Below the pieces are notes generated by a model. That model saw nothing but the letters and a program-made list of their open reading frames with translations, did not search any database and was not told the origin of the DNA. From assembly GCA_028751875.1 (NCBI GenBank), contig CM054138.1:37185879-37249878 (forward strand): a DNA stretch of 64,000 bases, given 5' to 3'. Shown in pieces: positions 11,930-22,475 of this stretch (the first letter of the stretch is position 1; each line of letters opens with the position of its first letter). The translations under genes and the position numbers were made by a program. This DNA is from Rapana venosa (taxonomy: Eukaryota; Mollusca; Gastropoda; Neogastropoda; Muricidae).

Positions 11930-13680
11930 ATTAAAATCATTTTTGATGATTGCCCAGAAAATAAACAAAGTTCACAAAGGTCTTTTAACAAACATGAAAA
12001 TTATCCCTATGGACTCTGAATAAAAAACCTGTTGAACAAAGGTGTGATTAAAGAATCCTTGCCAGAATCAGGACAAATTGTTAAACCTATCTTTGTTAGG
12101 GAGAAAAAGATGGATCATTTAGATGATTTTGAATCTGAAAGCTCTAAATGAAAAGGTAGAAATAAAAAATTTTAAAAATGGAAACAATACATACAGCTTT
12201 GGATCTAGTGACGCAAAATTTTATTTTGGCATCAATTGATCTGAGAGATGCCAAATATGTCATTGCAGTAGAGAGACTTTTCAGAATTTACCTAAAATTT
12301 CAGATGGAGAGGAAAACTGTACTGTTTTCAGGCAGCTCCCATGGGACTCAGTCCGATTCCCAGAAAATTCACAAAATTATAAACCTGTCCTAGCATGCTT
12401 ACATGATATGGGTCACCAGATAACTTCATTCAATAAATTATATTTTTAATTGTTGGAAGTCGAAACATAAGTTGTACAGTGTGTGACAGACACATAAAAT
12501 TATTAGACTATCTAGGATTCTATGTACTTGAAAAGAAATCTCAGTTATACCTGTGCAAGAAATCACATACCTGGGTTTCAAAAATAAACTCCATAGACAT
12601 GTCCGCATGCTGACAGATGAACGGAAACAGAAACTGTTGTTTTGGGATGCAAAGAATTATTCAGTCCCGAAGAATGTTACCAAAAAGATCTCTGCATCTT
12701 GTATTGGACTTTATGGTTTCTTGTTTTCTTGCTGTGCAATGGCCCTTTTTACAAAAGAGCACTTGAACAAGACAAATGTTTTGCACTTAAAATAAAGTAA
12801 AGGGAAAAATGGGATAAGTCTGCAGTGTTATCAGCTGAAGGGAAAAACAGAGCTAGAATGGTGGATCAAAAATAGATAAACAAAAGGCTCCTATTCAGAG
12901 ATCAGATCCTACTATTACTAGAAGACAGACAAGTCAGGTACAGTATTGGGTGCTTGGATTGTTGAGACCAAAGCCCAAACACAAAGGCTGGTGGAGTGAA
13001 AAGACAAAGAAGGACAAATAAACTCATTTGGAGCTATTGGCTGTCCCTTGGGTTTTGGGCTCAAACTTTGTTGCATGACAAACTGAATTTTCACATAAAA
13101 ATCATGTCTGATAACACAAGCACGTTGGTTGTATTAAACAACATGGGGTTTCTAACAGATCAAAACAGCTGAATAAGTGTCTCGCAAATCTGCATTGGTG
13201 TGAAAGCAGAACATATGCTCAGTGCTGCCCCCATCCCTGGAGTTGATAATATTGAAGTGCAGGCTGTCTAGACAGGGCCACATAGAACAGAATGGGAAAC
13301 TTGATTCACTGCTTCTCTCTGAGGGTCTGAATTTCTAGATATAAAAACCTGACATTGACTTTTGCTTTCTAGATTAAATTTTCAGTTTTCCAGATATGTG
13401 TCTTTCTTGCTGACCAGGAGCATGTGCTATTTACGCATTTAGCATGTATTGGGGTAATGAAAACTGTCTATTGTTTTTCCCCTTTCAGCATTCTATCGCC
13501 TATCCTGGCAAAGTTAAAGAAAGACAAAGCAAGAGGGGTTTAGTAGCACCAGCCTGGAAAAACCAGCTTTTGGCCAGCACTAATGAAATCTCACAGCCAG
13601 GAGGGCCCGTTTCCCCTTGTCGCCAGGAACACACTCTACTGACACAACCAAGTCAAAAGAGATGAAACACCCACTAAAGA
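11930..13680 (+). pseudogene. DIRS-like reverse transcriptase/RNase H remnant
   Basis: Reading all three plus frames gives an ordered series of RT blocks. First comes NKGVIKESLPE with QIVKPIFV (finger region), then METIHTALDL and LASIDLRDAKY; SIDLRDA carries the first catalytic Asp of the palm. YLKFQMERK follows. The expected second catalytic motif (Y-x-D-D) near 12,420-12,460 is not intact. TYLGF lies at about 12,565. Further on come an RNase H-like stretch with MSDNTSTLVVLNN (13,093-13,150) and ENCLLFFPFQHS near 13,465-13,500, the linker commonly seen before the DIRS recombinase. At least six frameshifts or stops interrupt it. Confidence 0.75.
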
Positions 13681-14029
13681 AAGCTTGACTCTTTTTAGTC
13701 TGCAAAGTGTCAGGGATAGATTAGACCAAGGTTTTTCTGAGGACACTACCAGTATTTTTCATGTCCTCATGGGGGCGACACTGCAACAAAACAGATTGTA
13801 TATGTAAAATACGAAAGTGGGAGAGGTACGCGTTTGAGCAACAGGTGGATTCAGTTTCACCGCCTTTTAGCCACAGCTTGTAAAATTTTTGGCACTCTGT
13901 TGAAAGAGGGATATTCATATAGCGCCTTTTGGGCACCGCTCGTTCTGCACCCAAGTTGTTTTTCTGCAACTATGAAGGGGCCCAGTTCGGGCAACATGAA
14001 CTTGTAAAAATTTATGAAGGGTGTTTTTT

Positions 14030-14640
14030 AAAGAAAACACCACACCAAAGTATCACCAAACTTGGGATGTTAAATATTGTGCTTTAAATGCTTTGAAATG
14101 TGGGTTCAGTGGATAAACTAAAGTTCTAAGAACTGACAATAAAACTGTGATGTTTTAATTGCACTGCTGTCGGTCAAGGTGTCAAACTAATGCTGCACTT
14201 GACATCGATAATATGTACTAAAGAGGCAAAATGTGTATTTATGTAAATAGTTTATTAAAAAAATCAAGAAGAGGAGCCCATCAATCACCGATTGAACTCA
14301 TGGTTTTGTGGATAAGGAGGCTCTGTGTGTAGTTCACAATTGAAAGAAAACTTGACGAAGAAAAGAAATGAGGGCTCAGATTTCCAACTGGACATTTGTT
14401 TATCACTCTCCAAGCACCCCACAGAGGAGCTATAGCGATACCTGCCTGAAATGGACGCTGGGGAGGGCAGGCATAGACATTACACGCTTCACAGCGCACA
14501 GTACCAGGTCGCCAGTACTTCAGCAGCAAAACTTGCAGAGCTCCAATACACATCATAATGAAAAGCAGTGGATGGACGAATGTTTCCACATTTGCAAAAT
14601 TTTATAATAAGAATGTGGGGCCAACAAACCGACCATGGCC
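14030..14640 (+). pseudogene. DIRS-like tyrosine recombinase remnant
   Basis: Across frames, the blocks TWDVKYCALNALK (14,067-14,105) and RCQTNAALDIDNM (14,175-14,215) are followed by SRRGAHQSPIEL, then GRAGIDITRFTAHSTRS (about 14,463-14,512) and WTNVSTFAKFYNKNV (14,572-14,617). HSTR fits the H-x-x-R catalytic box, and the Tyr in FAKFYNK fits the nucleophile position. This is the C-terminal catalytic half of a DIRS-type recombinase. Frameshifts separate the blocks. Confidence 0.75.
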
Positions 14641-14783
14641 GTCCATCATTTGGAGCGTTTCCCAACACAGAAGTAAGGTAGGACATGTTTCTTTTTTTCA
14701 TGTGATGGATGTGTTTGTCTCGAGAACACTGTGGCTCTCAAATCTCATGTGCCTGTATTTTGGGGGTATACAGAAATAGCAAG

Positions 14784-15236
14784 AATTAAATACAATAAAG
14801 CGAGACTTTCCTCGTAAGTTGAAGCTGTTTGTAAAATTTTTTTCTTGCGAATTTATTGTAGACCAGAACGGAGTGCACATGCCCACCCGTGCAATGGTCT
14901 GCATGCATACCATGCAAGTAAATGAAATGCATACCATGCAAACGAAAAATACTACCACTAGAAAAAATGAAAATTTCCATCAGTGTTCTTGCCACCGTGC
15001 AAAAAGTAGACATCCCACCCAAAAATAAATGAAAAGGAATGATAACAATGTTTAATTAATTATATGATGATCCTGTTATATATAGTGTGACACAGTGTTC
15101 TCCGAGGCTCTAAAAACTGGCGGTAGGGTGCCGCGGTTTCTCATGTGCACTCCGTTCGGTCTACAATAAATTCGCAAGAATTTACAAACAGCTTCAAATT
15201 ACGAGGTAAGTCCGCTTTATTGTATTTAATTAAAAG
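14784..15236. repeat. Inverted repeat, two arms of about 95 bp with a 255-bp spacer
   Basis: The left arm (14,784-14,882) and the reverse complement of the right arm (15,140-15,236) share AATTAAATACAATAAAGCG, TGAAGCTGTTTGTAAA, TTGCGAATTTATTGTAGACC and GGAGTGCACATG in order, with few mismatches. The spacer holds ATGCATACCATGCAA twice. It has the form of a fold-back/MITE-like element, or of a terminal structure of the preceding DIRS-like element. No target duplication is obvious. Confidence 0.85.
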
Positions 15237-15420
15237 TGGGGATGCCTTGCCCCCCAGTACATCCCCACTCTCTCGGCCAAGTGGGCATAAGGACAGTCAG
15301 CGTTGGAGATGTTCTCCAAAGGCCAACTAGCCCCCAGGGCTGCAGCACATTAAGGACTGTGCAAATCAAGCCTCCTAGTCAGAGAGTCATAGTCGATCAC
15401 TAAAGACTAAACTGTAAAGC
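15237..15420 (+). repeat. Dispersed repeat R1, copy 1, left part
   Basis: The segment starting GGGGATGCCTTGCCCCCCAG matches 17,364-17,540 block for block (CCAAGTGG..CATAAGGAC, GGGCTGCAGCACAT, AAGCCTCCTAGTCAGA). The right part of this copy lies at 15,896-15,965, after the SINE A insertion. Function unknown. Confidence 0.85.
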
Positions 15421-15559
15421 GGTGGATCGGTGGTCTAGAGGTAACGCGCCTGTCTAGAAAGCGAAAAGTCCGGGTCTGAAGTGTGCGGCGGTTCGTACCC
15501 CGTTTGGACCGGAAACTTTTCCCCCATCCATTAGACCATGAGTGGTGGTCTGGGCGCTA

Positions 15560-15590
<31 letters not shown>

Positions 15591-15895
15591 CGTGTGTTAC
15601 ACGTAATTATTTAGCGCACGTAAAAGAACCCACGGCAACAAGAGAGTTGTCCCTGGCAAAATTCTTAGAAAAAAGCCAAATCTGATAGGGAAACAAATAC
15701 ATTGCAGACATGGGGAAAAAAAAAAAAAAAGGGTGGCGCAGCGCTGGCGACGCCTTCCCTCCGGAAGCGCCCGATTTCACGGAAGAAATCTGCCCTGACT
15801 TAAAGTGGTATGAAATGAAAAATGAGGCTTGATTTGTTGCTTTTCAAGATTCAGCGCTATATAAATTCATACATTATATTATTATTATTATTATT
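15421..15895 (+). mobile_element. SINE family A, copy 2, uninterrupted
   Basis: The tRNA-like head (GGTCTAGAGGTAACGC, then GGTTCGTACC as B box) starts at about 15,421. The body runs through TTATTTAGCGCACGTAAAAG, an A run at 15,717-15,731, then GGGTGGCGCAGCGC and a diverged GGAAGCGCCC. It ends with AGCGCTATATAAATTC and an ATT microsatellite at 15,873-15,895. Comparison with repeat R1 at 17,364-17,612, which lacks it, gives a natural empty site. The AGCGCTATA...(ATT)n end resembles the 3' end of the CR1/L2-like LINE at 49,838-51,235. Confidence 0.88.
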
Positions 15896-15965
15896 ATTAA
15901 TTCCATGAGTGGGAAAACCACTGGTCATACAGCCTCTCACTTTGCTGTTGCCCCCAGCATACTGC
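15896..15965 (+). repeat. Dispersed repeat R1, copy 1, right part
   Basis: AATTCCATGAGTGGGAAAAC followed by CCTCTCACTTTGCTGTTGCC corresponds to 17,550-17,605 of the intact copy, showing that copy 1 was split by the SINE. Confidence 0.85.
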
Positions 15966-16350
15966 AATACAGACAAATAGACACCTTGCACTTCTAATAG
16001 TTTATTATACGATGAGGAAAGAAGACTGAGGAATACCCTTTTCTCACAGTAACTGCAACAAGCACACTTGTCCATCATGCAAACACAGATGTGTGTAAAA
16101 ACCAACAACAAAAACATGTTTTTAAAATTTTTATATATTTTATTTTTATCAAACTCGTACACAAGTCAAATATGGGTCATAAACATGTAGATAATCCACA
16201 CATAAATATCAGCCCAAAGGTGCTTGATCAATGTAAATATGGGGGGAGGGGGGGGGGGGACCCCATTGGGGGGGGGGGACCCCAAACCCAAAGACCCACA
16301 AATATAAGAATATCATTTATCATAGCCATTATACAGAATGTTAATATATA
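15966..16350. other. Non-coding stretch with G-rich tract
   Basis: No gene recognised. Two interrupted G runs lie at 16,240-16,259 and 16,268-16,277. Confidence 0.5.
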
Positions 16351-16351
16351 C

Positions 16352-16412
16352 ATGAATACAAGGGTTCAGCGCTATAATAAATTCATACATTATTTTTATT
16401 ATTATTTGTTAT
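16352..16412 (+). repeat. LINE/SINE-type 3' tail fragment
   Basis: TTCAGCGCTATAATAAATTC plus ATACATTATTTTTATTATT repeats the tail of SINE A at 15,850-15,895 without its body. It is a very short, severely 5'-truncated insertion or a decayed copy. Confidence 0.65.
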
Positions 16413-16738
16413 TATAATGTGAGAGTCACAATGCCAGCAATGTTGATTATTGTGAATGTCACAAGATTGTCAAGGTTAACACACCACACACAGTCACTCA
16501 CTCACTCAGAGAGAAAGAGAGTCACAAAAAAGGCGAGGGGGGGGGTATTGATTATCATATGTACGATAAATTTTTGCAAATGTCACAGAGGATAGAGACA
16601 AAGGAAGAGATAGGAAGTTGCCACTGAATCATAAATGTGGCAATATTTATTCCAAACCCCACAAATGTGTAGTGGTGTGTGTGGTGTCGTGTGTGTTGCA
16701 TTCATTTTAACGTTCTTCACAAATTGATATTAGACGGA

Positions 16739-16787
<49 letters not shown>

Positions 16788-17363
16788 TCAAAGTAAAAAT
16801 TAAAAAAATTTCAGATGGTACATTGAAAAAGCAAAACACTTGCTTAGTTTTCATCAGCCATCTAAGAAAAATTATATGCATACAATAAATAATGTTAATT
16901 TTGGGCCAAATCACAATAACGGTGATGACCATGATTGTAATAGTCTGAAAACACACACACACACCACCACCCCCTAAGCAAAACCACAACAGCACATTTA
17001 TTACAACATCTAATACCCTATTAATATAACATACAGATAAACACATGTATAGACAAGTTACCCACTCACATATACGCACGCGCGCGGATTTATCATACTA
17101 CGCTATGTCATGAACAATTACAGCATACTTACACTGATATCATACGGTAAACAATCTAAATGAATATGGAAAATACACGGTTGTGAGGAGGTAGAACTTA
17201 AAGGTCATTTTTCACACAGTTATTCATAAGATATTTTTAAAAGTATTTGTAAAATTGGGTTTTGCTATACTACTTTTCAGATCATATGTTTGTCTGCCGT
17301 GGTCGACGATGACCTCCAAAACAGCAGAGGAGGCAGCTGCTGTTTCGAAATTGGGCAAAATTT
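16413..17363. other. Non-coding stretch with a GT microsatellite
   Basis: A GT run of about 43 bases is at 16,741-16,783, and a short CA patch at 16,950-16,966. A block at about 17,325-17,360 (GCAGCTGCTGTTTCGAAATT) is related to 10,375-10,400. No gene seen. Confidence 0.55.
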
Positions 17364-17612
17364 GATTATAGTGGAGATGCCTTGCCCACAGTACATCCCC
17401 ACTTCTCCGGCCAAGTGGTCATAAGGACGGTCAGCCGTTGATGTTCTCTAAAGGCTAACTAGCCCCCCGGGCTGCAGCACATAAAGACTACAAGTCAAGC
17501 CTCCTAGTCAGATAGTCATGTCGTCACTAAAGACCCAAACTATAAAGTGGAATTCACAAGTGGGAAAGCCATGATTTATAGCCTCTCACTTTGCTGTTGC
17601 CCCCAGCTCAAG
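17364..17612 (+). repeat. Dispersed repeat R1, copy 2, uninterrupted
   Basis: Continuous version of the repeat that is split at 15,237-15,965. It reads from GAGATGCCTTGCCCACAGTA to CTTTGCTGTTGCCCCCAGC without a SINE. It has no recognisable coding potential or tRNA-like head. Confidence 0.85.
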
Positions 17613-18184
17613 AAATTTGATGAAGCTCAGGCGCTGAAGCATTCTTTTCAGATGAATAGGAGGGTTTTTCTATAAATGACAACCTCCCCCTCCTCCTCCT
17701 CCTTTCCCTTTTTCTTCTTCTTCTTCTTCTATGAAAGACCACCTGAATACCAAAAAACTTGACTTGCCAGATCATTTTTGGTCTTGAAAACGTAAGCAAA
17801 TGATTGTGCTTGTGCTGATTTATTTTGAAGTATTTTTAATCTTTGGAGGCGCATTTCCATAAATATAAAACATTCTGTATGCAGCCAACTTTGGTGAAAA
17901 AGTCAATTGTGGAAAGTCAGTATATTAATTTGCTTGTAACCAGTAACATTTAAGGAGCTTGCAGTTAACAAAAGTTAGCGCTTTTGGGAGATACAATTCA
18001 AATTTGCTTCAATCCAATTGTCCCATAGTGTTGAAGCATAGTCGTCAATAGGCAAGACATGGTCACAAAAGAACAGTTTATGAGAATGGTTATCTAGAAA
18101 GGGTGGGTTTTTAAAATACATTTTTTTATTTTAAATTTTAGATAACTGAAGTAACCTGTTGGAGAGACGTTTTCCCAGTGACAG
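17613..18184. other. Non-coding stretch
   Basis: A CTC/CTT-rich patch at 17,683-17,731 is the only distinct feature. Confidence 0.5.
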
Positions 18185-18985
18185 CACGTGATCAGTTCAA
18201 GTCAAAGTTTCGTCGATAATGACATTGAGAATTCTATGAGCGTCATCTCTCAACTTATCGTTTATCAGTAAAGAAGGGCTTAAATTAATTTTATTTTCTG
18301 TCTTTTCTCTCCGGCTGAAAGATACACGCACTTTTGTTTTTTGTGCATTTAAATACATGTAGTTTAGCTGTGTCCAAGAGATACACATGGAGTGTAATCA
18401 ATATATCAATGTATCTCAATATTATCCTGCAGTTTTCGGGATCTGAATCACTGCATAACAAGGATGTGTCGTCAGCAAACATTTCACGGTACAATTCACG
18501 AAATAGGGTACTCTCAGTCATTTCATAGATCGAAAATACATGCGTCCTAACACTGATCCTTGTGGTATGCCATGTCTAACGGCTACTAAATCTGATGTTT
18601 GATCATTGACTGTCACTAAAGTATCTGACAAAAAAACTTGCTAGAAGATTAATGATTTTTGGTGTATACTCAACGCAGTTACATCAATTAATGACATCAA
18701 AGCCCTTTCAAAACCAAAAGAAGACTAGTAAATTTATTTTCGTTTACATTATGCAAGAGACTCTCAGTGAGTTGAATAAGAGATGTATGACAGGGATAGT
18801 TTTTACGAAACTCTAACTTTCATTCATTAATTCGTTGTTTATAAAGTAAGAATTTAACGATTTTTGTATGTGTTTTTCAAAGGGTTTTGATAAGCGAAAA
18901 AATGGAAATTGGGCTGTATTTTGGATGAACAAGAGAATCCCCCTCTTGGCTATATTCAAACAGAGGCTTTTTGATATGTTCAATA
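18185..18985 (-). pseudogene. CR1/Jockey-like LINE reverse transcriptase remnant
   Basis: On the minus strand, across frames, I read TESLLHNVNENK (about 18,760), then a GIPQGSVLG-like box (18,545-18,580 in broken form), then MFADDTSLLCSDSDPENC (18,433-18,486), then LNAQKTKVRVSFS (18,307-18,345). FADD is the catalytic palm motif (two Asp). The copy lacks endonuclease and 3' parts and has several stops, so it is dead. Clade assignment (CR1, L2 or Jockey) is tentative. Confidence 0.75.
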
Positions 18986-19237
18986 ATGAATGGACAGGCA
19001 CTATCTGAGACAGCGATAGATACCAGCCTTATCCATCATTTAAGAACATTTAAAAAAGAACGACACATTCTAGATATGGATATGTTTTGCATTCCTGTTG
19101 CCATTACACAAATAAGATTTAACGTGCATCGGTAGTCTATAGGGAATCGGTCCGTGACAAAAACTGTTCTTTTGGCAAAAAATGAGATTGAAAATGAACA
19201 ACATTCAATTTTTGTGTTTATATGTACACAATCCCTG
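18986..19237. other. Short non-coding stretch
   Basis: Nothing recognised. Confidence 0.4.
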
Positions 19238-19345
19238 AAGTCGGAATGTGGCTACCTTCATGGTGGGCAAAAACAGTCGCATACGCAAAATCTGACCATG
19301 GTGAACCTCGGAGCTCCAGCCGAGGAACGAAAAGAAATGTACAGA
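19238..19345 (+). mobile_element. SINE family C 3' fragment
   Basis: GAATGTGGCTACCTTCATGG, then GGGCAAAAACAGTCGCATAC, then GAACCTCGGAGCTCCAGCC resembles 45,003-45,093. I take both as 3' ends of the retroposon whose tRNA-like head is seen at 46,272. The assignment to family C is an inference. Confidence 0.5.
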
Positions 19346-19457
19346 GAGAGAGAGAGACAATGACAATGACAATGACAACAAGAGAGAGAGAGACAGAGAG
19401 AGAGAGAGACAATGACAATGACAACAGAGAGAGAGAGAGAGACAATGACATGACAAC

Positions 19458-19503
<46 letters not shown>

Positions 19504-19607
19504 GAGAGACAATGACAATGACAACAGAGAGAGAGAGAGAGAGAGGAGGAGAGAGAGAGGAGACAATGACAATGACAACAGAGAAAGAGAGAGAGACAAT
19601 GACAACA

Positions 19608-19680
<73 letters not shown>

Positions 19681-19688
19681 AATGACAA
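19346..19688. repeat. GA microsatellite interleaved with ACAATGACAATGACAAC units
   Basis: Six or more blocks of ACAATGACAATGACAAC or shortened forms alternate with GA runs of 10-60 bases. The long antisense and sense frames here (Ser-Leu or Arg-Glu) are repeat artefacts. Confidence 0.93.
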
Positions 19689-19714
19689 TATTTTATTGTA
19701 ATAAGCTGTTAAAG

Positions 19715-20012
19715 CCCATTTACAAGGGGACAGTGGGAAGGGGACTGCGCACAAAACACGTATTTTCAGAAATACAGATGAATAATTTCTACAGCCCAAA
19801 TGGTCGACATGGCATGGATTCCACGACATGGTGAAGTGTTTTACATTACGATTCAGATGAATTGGTGCCTAAACATTTTCGCCCATTGCAAATGGGGAAA
19901 GGGGGGGGGGGGGGGGGGGGGGGGGGGGTAACAACAACCACAAACATTATTTAAACACCGAGTCTGTGACAGGGCTTCCGTGTCCCTACATTCCGTCTGA
20001 TCCGGTAACTCG
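19715..20012 (+). repeat. Dispersed repeat R2, copy 1
   Basis: Blocks GGGGACAGTGGGAAGGGGAC, GACATGGCATGGATTCCACG, CCCATTGCAAATGGGG, a G run of about 27 bases (19,901-19,928), ACAACAACCACAAACAT and GTCTGTGACAGGGCTTCC occur here. They recur in the same order at 20,155-20,205 plus 20,449-20,685. Unknown type. Confidence 0.75.
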
Positions 20013-20069
20013 TGCTCTTTCCAACACGTGAAGAACCTAACTCACAATATGCCTAACCGTCCTGATTTG

Positions 20070-20084
20070 CTCTCTCTCTCTCCT

Positions 20085-20153
<69 letters not shown>
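20070..20153. repeat. TC microsatellite
   Basis: A near-perfect CT run ends in a short CACACA. Confidence 0.95.
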
Positions 20154-20154
<1 letters not shown>

Positions 20155-20155
<1 letters not shown>

Positions 20156-20690
20156 AGGGGACAGTGGGGAGGGGACTGGACACAAAACACACACATTTTC
20201 AAAAGTCCTTTGGATGAGACTATAAACCGAGGCCTGTGTGCGAACGCATGCAGAACATCTTTGCCCACATGTTAAATCCGGTTCCGCTTTTCGAAAGAGT
20301 AGGTCATTGTGTGCCGGTGGGAACAGATGACAAAATTTACAAAACCGCATACACACGGGGACTGGATGTAAAAAAGCACACGAGTGTTAATTCCATTATC
20401 CTCGATATCAAAGAATAAATAAATAAATAGATAAATAAATAAATTGTATACATTTCTACATCCCAAATGATCCACATGGCATGGATTCCATGACATGGTG
20501 AAGTGATTTAGATTATTAGATCAAGATTAAGATGCCTAACACTTTCACCCATTGCAAATGGGGGAAGGTGTGTGTGTGTGTCGGGGTGGGGGTGGAGGGG
20601 GGGGGCACAACAACCATAAACATCACATAAATAAACAACAAGTCTGTGACAGGGCTTCCACGTGGCTTTGTTCTGTCTTATCCGCACGCA
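20155..20690 (+). repeat. Dispersed repeat R2, copy 2, split by SINE B
   Basis: The left part 20,155-20,205 and right part 20,449-20,690 correspond to neighbouring parts of copy 1. The intervening 240 bp is a family B SINE. Confidence 0.7.
20205..20448 (+). mobile_element. SINE family B, headless copy
   Basis: Body blocks AGTCCTTTGGATGAGACTAT, AAACCGAGGCCTGTGTGCGA, GAACATCTTTGCCCACATG, GTAGGTCATTGTGTGCCGG, CGGGGACTGGATGTAAAAAA and ATTATCCTCGATATCAAAG are followed by an AAAT-type tail at 20,413-20,445. The tRNA-like head is absent. Confidence 0.85.
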
Positions 20691-20814
20691 CACGCACACG
20701 CACACACACACACACACACACAAGGCGAGCGCGAAGGGGGTGCGCACGTGCATTCTCTCTCTCTCCCCCCCTCTCTCTTCTCTCTCACACACACACCGCG
20801 CGCGCGCGCGCGCG

Positions 20815-20867
<53 letters not shown>

Positions 20868-20870
20868 GAG
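20691..20870. repeat. Compound CA/TC/GC microsatellite
   Basis: CA runs (20,697-20,722; 20,816-20,864), a TC-rich patch (20,755-20,785) and a CGCG run (20,797-20,815) follow one another. Long frames in all readings are repeat artefacts. Confidence 0.95.
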
Positions 20871-20964
20871 GCAACTATAGTCATATCTAACCCAGGAAAA
20901 ATCTTACAGCATCCATCATAACGTGTAGAATATTCAGTCCGGCACTAATTCTGTCTTGGAGAGA

Positions 20965-21200
20965 GAGAGGTTTTATTATTTATTTATTCTTTTAATTCAA
21001 AGACAATGGAATGAGCACTCGTGTGCTTTTTTATATCCAGTCCGCGTGTGTATGCAGTTTTGTCAATTTTGTCATCTCTTCCCACTGGCACATAATGGCC
21101 TACTCTTCCGAAAAGCGGAACAGGTTTTAACGTGTGCGCAAGATGTTCTGCGTGCATTCGCACACGGGATCTCGATTTATAGTCTCATCCGAAGGAGAGA
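20965..21200 (-). mobile_element. SINE family B, antisense copy
   Basis: From the T-rich tail (TATTTATTTATTCTTTTAAT) the reverse complement of the family B body runs to GACTATAAATCGAGATCCCG near 21,165-21,190. A GA microsatellite follows at 21,198-21,262. Confidence 0.85.
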
Positions 21201-21458
21201 GAAGAGAGAGAGAGAGAGAGAGAAGAAGAGAGAGAGAGGAGAGAGAGAGGAGAGAGAGAGAATCTTCCACTTTAATTGACAAGATGATCTAGTTGTTGGC
21301 TATCTCTCAGACATACAACAGGCCATACAAGAGGCAGTGCCAAGGTTTGCGGCACTACTCCAACAGCAAACCTGAACAAGTTGTGTCTGGCAGTGGACCA
21401 CAGTACAGTTCATGGCCACATGCTTTTACTGAGAAGTAATAATGACATTTCCCTCAGG

Positions 21459-21461
<3 letters not shown>

Positions 21462-21556
<95 letters not shown>

Positions 21557-21588
21557 CACACACACACCACACACACACACACACACAT
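21462..21588. repeat. GACA/CGCA/CA compound microsatellite
   Basis: ACAG steps, then CGCA steps, then a CA run. The paralogous array in unit 2 is at 26,641-26,771 with different repeat counts and an interruption (ACGCTACGC). Confidence 0.95.
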
Positions 21589-21947
21589 GGAGGACGGGAT
21601 AGCCTAGTGGTCAGAACATTGCGCTCGCAATCTTACGACCCAGGTTGGATTCCCGTTCAAGGGGGATATTTTCCCTGGAGTTAAACATCAGTGCAGACTC
21701 CACTCTCCCCAAAGTCCTTCGGATGAGACTATAAACCGAGGCCCCGTGTGCGAACGCACGCAGAACATCATGCGCACACGTTAATCCTGTTCCGCTTTTC
21801 GTAAGAGTAGGCCATTGTGTGCCGGTAGGAACAGATGACATAATTTACAAAACTGCATACACACGGGGACTGGATGTAAAAAAGCACATAAGTGCTTATT
21901 CCATTATCCTCGATATAAAAGAATAAAATAAAATAAAAATAAAAATA

Positions 21948-21950
<3 letters not shown>
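21589..21950 (+). mobile_element. SINE family B, full-length copy with tRNA-like head
   Basis: The head GGACGGGATAGCCTAGTGG (A box) and GGTTGGATTCCC (B box, about 21,643-21,654) gives a Pol III type 2 promoter-like layout. The body contains TCCTTCGGATGAGACTATAA, CCCCGTGTGCGAACGCACGC, AGAGTAGGCCATTGTGTGCC and CTCGATATAAAAGAATAAAA, then an A-rich tail. It is the best reference for the seven or more other copies in the window. Confidence 0.9.
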
Positions 21951-21999
<49 letters not shown>

Positions 22000-22004
22000 C
22001 CTAA

Positions 22005-22237
22005 AAAGTCCTTCGGATTTCATCCGACAAACCGAGGTCCCGTGTGCGAACGCACGCAGAACATCTTGCGCACACGTTAAAACCCGTTCCGCTTTTCGGA
22101 AGAGTAGGCCATTGTGTGCCGGTGGTAACGGATGACAAAATTAAAAAAATGCATACACATGAGGACTAGATGAAAAAAAGCACACAAGTGCTTATTCAAT
22201 TATTCTCGAAATAACTGAATAATAATAATAAAAGAAA
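22005..22237 (+). mobile_element. SINE family B, headless copy
   Basis: The body starts at AGTCCTTCGGATTTCATCCG and ends in CTCGAAATAACTGAATAATA. CA runs flank it at 21,953-21,998 and 22,238-22,302. Confidence 0.85.
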
Positions 22238-22264
22238 CCACACACACACACACACCACACACCA

Positions 22265-22303
<39 letters not shown>

Positions 22304-22475
22304 GATTTGTGACTAAGCTGTGATAGTGGACTCCAATGAAATGTATTCCCCATTTTACACACACAAAAACAAATTGTTCCCATGAAAATCAATCAATGGG
22401 AAAACAAACATATTTTTTAATAGTTAATTTCACTCTGCTACTGGTAACCATGTAACCCAGTACCACCTGCCACAT

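Larger units (their letters stand above)
10700..14780 (+). mobile_element. Decayed DIRS-like (tyrosine recombinase) retrotransposon
   Basis: Three consecutive same-strand remnants define it: charged ORF1 (10,755-11,770), reverse transcriptase with RNase H (about 11,930-13,680) and a tyrosine recombinase C-terminal half (about 14,030-14,640). No LTR, integrase or endonuclease domain is visible, which fits the DIRS order, whose members insert by a tyrosine recombinase. Outer limits are not resolved; the inverted repeat at 14,784-15,236 follows immediately and might belong to it. All ORFs are interrupted, so the copy is dead. Confidence 0.7.
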
